Positions 60,001 through 64,000 of a DNA stretch of 64,000 nt are shown piece by piece (within the stretch, counting starts at the first letter, position 1; each line of letters opens with the position of its first letter). The stretch is taken from assembly GCF_030295385.1 (NCBI RefSeq), contig NZ_AP027079.1, positions 3,201,982 through 3,265,981 of the forward strand, in the 5' to 3' direction. The position numbers and the translations under genes are program-made. This DNA is from Geothrix oryzae. GTDB taxonomy: Bacteria > Acidobacteriota > Holophagae > Holophagales > Holophagaceae. The notes below the pieces were generated by a model. It did no database searches, had not been told where the DNA came from, and was given only the letters and a program-made list of their open reading frames with translations.

Positions 60001-61294
60001 AGAGCTGGTCCAGGGCGCTCTCGGCGCGATCCTCCCCCGTGAGCCGGGCCAGCAGGCCCCAGGCCCCCTGGAGCAGGGAGGCCGGCAGCTCCGGCGGGCA
60101 GGCCGGCGGCAGGGCCAGCAGGAGGTCCAGCTGCCGGGCCAGGTCCTCCAGCAGCTCCACCTGGCGGTCCGTGGCCAGGGCCCCCAGGCAGGCGTCCGGT
60201 GCCAGGCCGCCCAGCACCCGATCCTTCAGGGCCGTCTCCAGGGCATCCAGATCCCCCTGGTGCGCGGCGATGGCCACACCGGGGGTCGTCCCGGCGGCCT
60301 GGGCCTGATCGGCGAAGGTCCGGACCTCCAGGACCTTGCCCGCAAAGGGGGCCAGGGCCTCCTGGAGCACGGGATCGGGCTCGGGATCCTGGGTCGGCCA
60401 GAGGTGGAGCACCAGGTCGGCCCCCTCCAGCACCGGCCGGACCCGGGCCACGCCCAGGCGCTCGACCGGATCCGCCGTCTCGCGCAGACCCGCGGTGTCG
60501 AACAGGCGGAGGGGCAGACCCCGCCACTCGCAGCGGACCTCCAGCACATCCCGGGTGGTGCCCGGAATGTCCGTGACGATGGCCCGGTCCTCACCCGCCA
60601 GGGCATTGAACAGGGTGCTCTTCCCGGCATTGGGCCGGCCCACCAGGGCCAGCCGGAGGCCGTGCTGCAGGTGTCGGGCGGCCCGGGCACGGGCCTGTTC
60701 CACGTGGAACCGGGCACGGATCGGGGCCAGCGTTTCAAACAAGTGCCCCATATTCATGGAGATTCCTTCGTCCTCCCCGTAGTCCACCGCCGCCTCGGCC
60801 CGGGCCATCCAGGGGGTCAGGGCCTGGCGGGCGGCCGTCACCCAGTCCGGGAGGGCGCCAGCCCGGGCCTGGGCCAGGCGGATCTGGGTGTCGGTCTCCG
60901 CCGCCACCAGGTCCCGCAGCGCCTCGGCCTCCAGGAGCCCCTGCTTGCCGTTCAGGAGGGCCCGGCGGGTGAACTCCCCGGGCTCCGCCAGCCGGACGCC
61001 CAGGGTGCCCAGGTGGGTCACCAGGCTCCGGACCAGCCGGGGGTTCCCGTGAACCTGGAGCTCCACCAGATCCTCGCCCGTGTAGCTGGCAGGGCCGGGG
61101 AAGAAGAGGACCAGGGCCTTTTCCTGGAAACCATCCCAGCGGAGGGTGCGGAGCGAGGCGCGCCGGGGCTCGGGCAGGGCCAGAAGGGGGGCCAGGAGGG
61201 CCCGCAGGCCCGCCCCCGACACCCGCACCAGGGCCACCGCCGAGGGCAGCAGGGCCGTGGCGGGGGCGCAGATGGGATCGGGGGCCGGATGCAC
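59975..61294 (-). CDS. mnmE: tRNA modification GTPase MnmE
   Basis: A 439-residue GTPase that, with MnmG, adds carboxymethylaminomethyl groups to the wobble uridine of several tRNAs. The N-terminal THF-binding domain has GPASYTGEDLVELQVHGNP and EPGEFTRRALLNGKQGLLEAEAL. The G domain (about 215-375) has GRPNAGKSTLFNALAGEDRA (P-loop), TDIPGTTRD (K-loop / switch I) and DTAGLRET. The tail ends FCLGK, where the Cys and GK are conserved. It is the last gene of the rpmH-rnpA-yidC-khpB-mnmE run. The codons for FHVEQ form a parS-like site. mnmG does not follow; the EAL gene converges instead. Confidence 0.96.
   Translation of the reverse strand: MHPAPDPICAPATALLPSAVALVRVSGAGLRALLAPLLALPEPRRASLRTLRWDGFQEKALVLFFPGPASYTGEDLVELQVHGNPRLVRSLVTHLGTLGVRLAEPGEFTRRALLNGKQGLLEAEALRDLVAAETDTQIRLAQARAGALPDWVTAARQALTPWMARAEAAVDYGEDEGISMNMGHLFETLAPIRARFHVEQARARAARHLQHGLRLALVGRPNAGKSTLFNALAGEDRAIVTDIPGTTRDVLEVRCEWRGLPLRLFDTAGLRETADPVERLGVARVRPVLEGADLVLHLWPTQDPEPDPVLQEALAPFAGKVLEVRTFADQAQAAGTTPGVAIAAHQGDLDALETALKDRVLGGLAPDACLGALATDRQVELLEDLARQLDLLLALPPACPPELPASLLQGAWGLLARLTGEDRAESALDQLFSGFCLGK
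60696..60711. promoter_or_regulatory. parS-like ParB binding site inside mnmE
   Basis: TGTTCCACGTGGAACC matches 15 of 16 positions of the parS variant TGTTCCACGTGGAACA. It lies in the coding sequence of mnmE about 3 kb from rpmH, the position where parS sites are often found relative to oriC. Confidence 0.7.
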
Positions 61295-61303
61295 CGGGCC
61301 AGT

Positions 61304-61768
61304 CTACTTCCGGAAGACCTTCACGGGCTTGAAGGTTCCGGTGCCCTCGCTTTCCGTGCCCAGACCCTCCTCGCGGCTCACCACCAGGTGCACCCAGCGG
61401 CGCTCGCGGGGGCTGAGGGCGCCCAGGGTGTGACTGCCCAGCTCCCGGGCCCGGTCGGCGGCGAAGCGGCCCATGGCCATGACTTCCTGCATGCGGAACA
61501 ACCGCACGCCCTTCACATCGAGGTAGGCCAGCTTCTGGTCCTCGCGCTCCCCCTGGGCCTCATGGACCAGGAACTGCAGGGCATCCAGCGCCACGCCGCG
61601 GTCGGCGGCGAACCGGCCGGCGTCCGGGCCCGAGATGGCCAGGCGGTTGGGAAAGGCCTCCTCATCACCCGAGGGCGCGGCCTTGACCTCCACCACCAGG
61701 CCCAGGTGGGCCGACCACCGGGCGATGAGTTCGGGCACGGACTCCAGACTGGCGCCGCTCTTCCGCAT
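61304..61768 (-). CDS. khpB: KhpB/Jag-type RNA-binding protein (KH-R3H)
   Basis: A 154-residue cytoplasmic RNA-binding protein. Residues about 10-90 form a KH domain (LVVEVKAAPSGDEEAFPNRLAISGPD, DALQFLVHEA), and about 95-152 an R3H domain (MAMGRFAADRARELGSHTLGALSPRERRWVHLVVS in two helices, with R and H of R3H in SPRERRWVH). Jag/EloR proteins act with KhpA on cell elongation and on small RNAs. The N-terminal Jag domain of Firmicutes is absent, as in other Gram-negative relatives. It sits in its canonical place between yidC (10 nt upstream) and mnmE (9 nt downstream). Confidence 0.9.
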   Translation of the reverse strand: MRKSGASLESVPELIARWSAHLGLVVEVKAAPSGDEEAFPNRLAISGPDAGRFAADRGVALDALQFLVHEAQGEREDQKLAYLDVKGVRLFRMQEVMAMGRFAADRARELGSHTLGALSPRERRWVHLVVSREEGLGTESEGTGTFKPVKVFRK

Positions 61769-61778
61769 GGCTGACCTC

Positions 61779-63320
61779 CTAGACCGTGATCGCCTGGGGC
61801 TTGTAGGACCGCATGATCCACCAGGTCTGGGCGAGGCCGATCATGTTGAACACGAAGTAGTAGATCGTAAGCCCGGCGGGGCTCTGCGCGAAGAAGAAGG
61901 TCATCATCGCGGGCATGAGCACCAGCATCATCTTGCGCTGGGCGGGGTCGCCCACCGCGGGCGTCACGGCCTGCTGCGCGAACATGGACGCGCCCATGAG
62001 CACCGGGAAGATGTAGTAGGGATCCTTGGCGGACAGGTCGGTGATCCAGCCGAAGAAGGGCGCGTGGCGCAGCTCGAAGACGGCGTTCAGCATGGACCAG
62101 AGGGCCAGGAAGATGGGCATCTGCAGCAGCATGGGCAGGCAGCCGCCCATGGGGTTGTGGCCGTTCTTCTTGTAGAGCTCCATGAGCTCCTTCTGCATCT
62201 CCGCCTTCTTGGTCATGTCGCTGCCGAACTTCTCGTACTTGGCCTGGATGGCCTTCTGGTGCGGCTCGAAGTCCTTCATGCGCAGCATGGAGATGGTCTG
62301 CTTGGTGTTCAGCGTCCAGGTGGCGAGGCGGATGATCACCGTGAAGATCACGATGGCCCAGCCCCAGTTGCCCACGAGGGCGTGGACCTTCTTCAGGATC
62401 CAGAAGAGCAGGTGGGCCACGGCGCCGAAGAAGCCGTAGTCGATGACCTTGGTGTAGGGCTTTTCGAAGGCCGTGAGGGTCTCGGCCTGCTTGGGCCCCA
62501 GGTACAGGGCGGCGCTCAAGTGGCCGTTCTCGGGCAGCAGCTGGTAGCCCGAGGCGTCGCGACCGGCGGGCCGGGGCAGCTTCCAGAGGGCGGCGAAGTA
62601 GTGGTTGCGCTGGTTCTTCTCGTCCTTCTCAATGCCCGCGTCCAGGCCCAGGCGCTCGGCCGAGGGCGGCAGCACCTTGCGCTTGGCCCCCATGAAGCTG
62701 AAGAAGGGGTCATGCAGCATCTCGGCCCAGGTCACGGCCTCGACGGACTTCTCCGTGAGCGAGAACACGCGGCCCAGATGCTTCACGGGCTCGTCGGAAG
62801 CGGGGTTCGCCACCAGCAGCACGGGCGCGTTCCGGGGCGAGGTCCCCTCCACCCGGAGGGTCAGGCCCTTCTGGGGGACGGCATAGCTCAGCCGGTCGCC
62901 GGCGGCGTTCTCGAAGATGACCGTGGTCCCCTCGGCGCCCTTCTCCTCGCGCACCGTCTCGAAGCCCTGGCCCTGGAAGGCGGCCAGCCCGGCGAAGGTG
63001 TCGGGGAAGAACTTCGTGCCGTCCTGCAGCCAGACGGCCTGCTTGAGGGCGCCCGTGGCCACCTGCCAGGTGAGGCGGAAGTCCGTGGTGGCCAGGGTGT
63101 GCACGGCCGCGGGGTCGGCGGCCGGGGCACCCGCTGCGGCCGCGGCCACGGGGGCCGGAGCCTGCACGGGCGCGACCGGCTGCGCCGGGGCCTTGGGCGC
63201 CTCGACCACCGGGGCCTCGGCCCTGGGGACGGGCTTGGCGTACCGGGAGCTGAGCCAGAACTGGCCGGCGAGCAGGATCAGGCTGCCGACCACGAACAGG
63301 AGGACATTGCGGTTTTTCAT
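61779..63320 (-). CDS. yidC: Membrane protein insertase YidC
   Basis: A 513-residue insertase of the inner membrane, Gram-negative type. TM1 is at residues 5-22 (VLLFVVGSLILLAGQFWL); an Ala/Pro-rich linker (28-72) leads to the large periplasmic P1 domain (about 73-300). The conserved five-TM core follows (about 325-505) with GNWGWAIVIFTVIIRL (the Arg in the membrane groove), MKDFEPHQKAIQAKY, NPMGGCLPMLLQMPIFLALW and LTIYYFVFNMIGLAQ. It inserts and folds membrane proteins with or without SecYEG and FtsY/SRP. Its ATG overlaps the rnpA stop by 4 nt; the yidD gene that often stands between them is missing. Confidence 0.97.
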   Translation of the reverse strand: MKNRNVLLFVVGSLILLAGQFWLSSRYAKPVPRAEAPVVEAPKAPAQPVAPVQAPAPVAAAAAGAPAADPAAVHTLATTDFRLTWQVATGALKQAVWLQDGTKFFPDTFAGLAAFQGQGFETVREEKGAEGTTVIFENAAGDRLSYAVPQKGLTLRVEGTSPRNAPVLLVANPASDEPVKHLGRVFSLTEKSVEAVTWAEMLHDPFFSFMGAKRKVLPPSAERLGLDAGIEKDEKNQRNHYFAALWKLPRPAGRDASGYQLLPENGHLSAALYLGPKQAETLTAFEKPYTKVIDYGFFGAVAHLLFWILKKVHALVGNWGWAIVIFTVIIRLATWTLNTKQTISMLRMKDFEPHQKAIQAKYEKFGSDMTKKAEMQKELMELYKKNGHNPMGGCLPMLLQMPIFLALWSMLNAVFELRHAPFFGWITDLSAKDPYYIFPVLMGASMFAQQAVTPAVGDPAQRKMMLVLMPAMMTFFFAQSPAGLTIYYFVFNMIGLAQTWWIMRSYKPQAITV

Positions 63321-63709
63321 GGGGTGTCCACGGGGGGGAGACGGCGCAGGGCCAGCGCGAGCTGGCCTTCGATATCCCGGAGGGTGAGCCTGTCGAGGGG
63401 AGGGGCGAGGCGCGCGGGCCGCACCCAGACGATCCAGGGGCGGCCGGCGATTCGCTCGGAAAGGCCGAGGAAGGCCATCCGCACCTGGCGGCGGAAGCGG
63501 TTGCGCTGGACGGCGCGGCCCGTCTTGCGGGGCGAGGTCACGAGAAGCAGGGGCCCGGGTAGACCCAGGTCATCGCCCGAGCCGTCACCGGCGCGGCGCC
63601 AGGCCCGGATGTCCAGAAACGCCTCGGGCCCCAGCAGGGGCCGGGGCAGGGGCGTAGGTACCGCGTGGTCCCTTTGGCGGACCGTACGGAATCGGCCCTT
63701 GAAGATCAC
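63317..63709 (-). CDS. rnpA: Ribonuclease P protein component
   Basis: A 130-residue basic protein that binds the catalytic RNase P RNA and helps in tRNA 5' end maturation. The RNR signature is intact (KTGRAVQRNRFRRQVRMAF), and LLLVTSPRKTGRAV and WIVWVRPAR agree with the family. The N-terminus is longer than usual, with a Pro/Arg-rich insert (about 15-40). The start is a GTG at 63709, 10 nt after the rpmH stop. It is coupled to yidC by ATGA. The order rpmH-rnpA is conserved next to dnaA. Confidence 0.93.
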   Translation of the reverse strand: MIFKGRFRTVRQRDHAVPTPLPRPLLGPEAFLDIRAWRRAGDGSGDDLGLPGPLLLVTSPRKTGRAVQRNRFRRQVRMAFLGLSERIAGRPWIVWVRPARLAPPLDRLTLRDIEGQLALALRRLPPVDTP

Positions 63710-63719
63710 GGGAACGGCG

Positions 63720-63854
63720 TCAGACCGCCAGGACGTGGCGGCCCTTCGCGCGGCGGCGCTTGAGCACCAGGCGGCCGTTCTTGGTCTTCATGCGGCTCAG
63801 GAAGCCGTGGGTCTTCGCGCGGCGGCGATTGTTGGGCTGAAAGGTGCGCTTCAT
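63720..63854 (-). CDS. rpmH: 50S ribosomal protein L34
   Basis: A 44-residue ribosomal protein: [18 protein letters not shown] at the start, then [20 protein letters not shown] and RHVLAV, matching bL34 along its whole length. Two ATGs are adjacent (63857 and 63854); the second gives the conserved MKRTFQP and has GAGGTGG seven nt upstream. It is the first gene of the origin-proximal operon rpmH-rnpA-yidC-khpB-mnmE, which is transcribed leftward, away from the presumed dnaA beyond the right edge. Confidence 0.98.
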   Translation of the reverse strand: MKRTFQPNNRRRAKTHGFLSRMKTKNGRLVLKRRRAKGRHVLAV

Positions 63855-64000
63855 CATTCCACCTCGGGGGTCTCTCCTCCCGGGGAGGAGGACGAACCTT
63901 CGAGGGTATCAGCGGTGGTCCCAGGACTCAAGGGCATTTCCATCCTCCCATCCCCCCCGCGGGGTGCTAGATTTGGGATCCTCCCCGCGAGCTTGTCGTG
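63855..64000. other. Upstream region of rpmH, next to the presumed dnaA/oriC
   Basis: These 146 bp hold the rpmH promoter region. I see no TTATCCACA-type DnaA boxes and no AT-rich unwinding stretch here, so the origin itself is not in the window. The rpmH-first gene order predicts dnaA on the plus strand just to the right. Confidence 0.4.

Noticed and set aside
63855..64000. oriC with DnaA boxes
   Set aside because: No TTATCCACA-like nonamers and no AT-rich unwinding element occur before the window ends.

Overview
The window is a very GC-rich bacterial chromosome segment with tightly packed, often overlapping genes (4-nt ATGA/GTGA stop-start overlaps recur throughout). The dnaK / dnaJ-hspR arrangement, the isoprenoid-envelope operon uppS-cdsA-dxr-rseP, agmatine-based putrescine synthesis, MglA-type and PilZ/EAL-type signalling proteins and the general codon use fit a free-living Gram-negative Acidobacteriota, most likely of the Holophagae (Geothrix/Holophaga-like). 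That placement is inference from gene content, not from a marker search. The right end carries rpmH-rnpA-yidC-khpB-mnmE in the order usually found beside dnaA/oriC, so the window probably ends just short of the replication origin; two parS-like 16-mers at 51.7 and 60.7 kb agree with this.

Layout. 0-7 kb: the end of a 2-oxoacid dehydrogenase E1 alpha/beta pair, a bacteriohemerythrin, tRNA-Pro with a strong terminator, a zinc-ribbon/secreted-protein pair, the MeaB GTPase, a PilZ-like/receiver-like protein and a chemoreceptor. 7-16.9 kb: aguA-aguB, a secreted CocE/NonD hydrolase, then a leftward operon sigma factor - DnaC-like ATPase - MMPL/RND exporter - SAM methyltransferase. 16.9-22.4 kb: dnaK, dnaJ-hspR, yacG, a polyprenyl-phosphate-type glycosyltransferase and a PhoB-like regulator. 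22.4-30.7 kb: a secreted protein, a four-part fusion of an MglA-type GTPase to a PAS-histidine kinase-receiver, then uppS-cdsA-dxr-rseP. The last operon is modified twice: a 106-bp tandem duplication of the uppS start region, and a GxxExxY gene enclosed by inverted repeats between cdsA and dxr.

30.7-42.1 kb: an orphan PAS kinase, a LytS/LytR-type two-component pair, periplasmic glutathione peroxidase, MarC, an acetyltransferase, small proteins, TerC-ribF, rsmE and a secreted M28 peptidase. 42.2-43.5 kb is an AT-rich island with a DUF2971 gene between integron attC-like half sites; it appears to have cut into a host gene. 43.5-57.4 kb: a protein with an internal duplication, a VOC protein, rsmB, a CsgG-like/SHOCT protein, osmC-nrdR-lon, ftsY-ribD, a lipoprotein, and a ThiS-like carrier overlapping a Cys/Met PLP enzyme. 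57.4-64 kb: gatB, a degenerate EAL protein and the origin-proximal block.

Working together: envelope biogenesis (uppS, cdsA, dxr, rseP, yidC, ftsY, glycosyltransferase), proteostasis (DnaK/DnaJ under HspR, Lon), cofactor supply (ribD, ribF, thiS-like) and RNA/translation functions (rsmB, rsmE, gatB, mnmE, rnpA, rpmH) dominate. The accessory content lies in three places: the uppS repeats, the GxxExxY cassette and the DUF2971 island.
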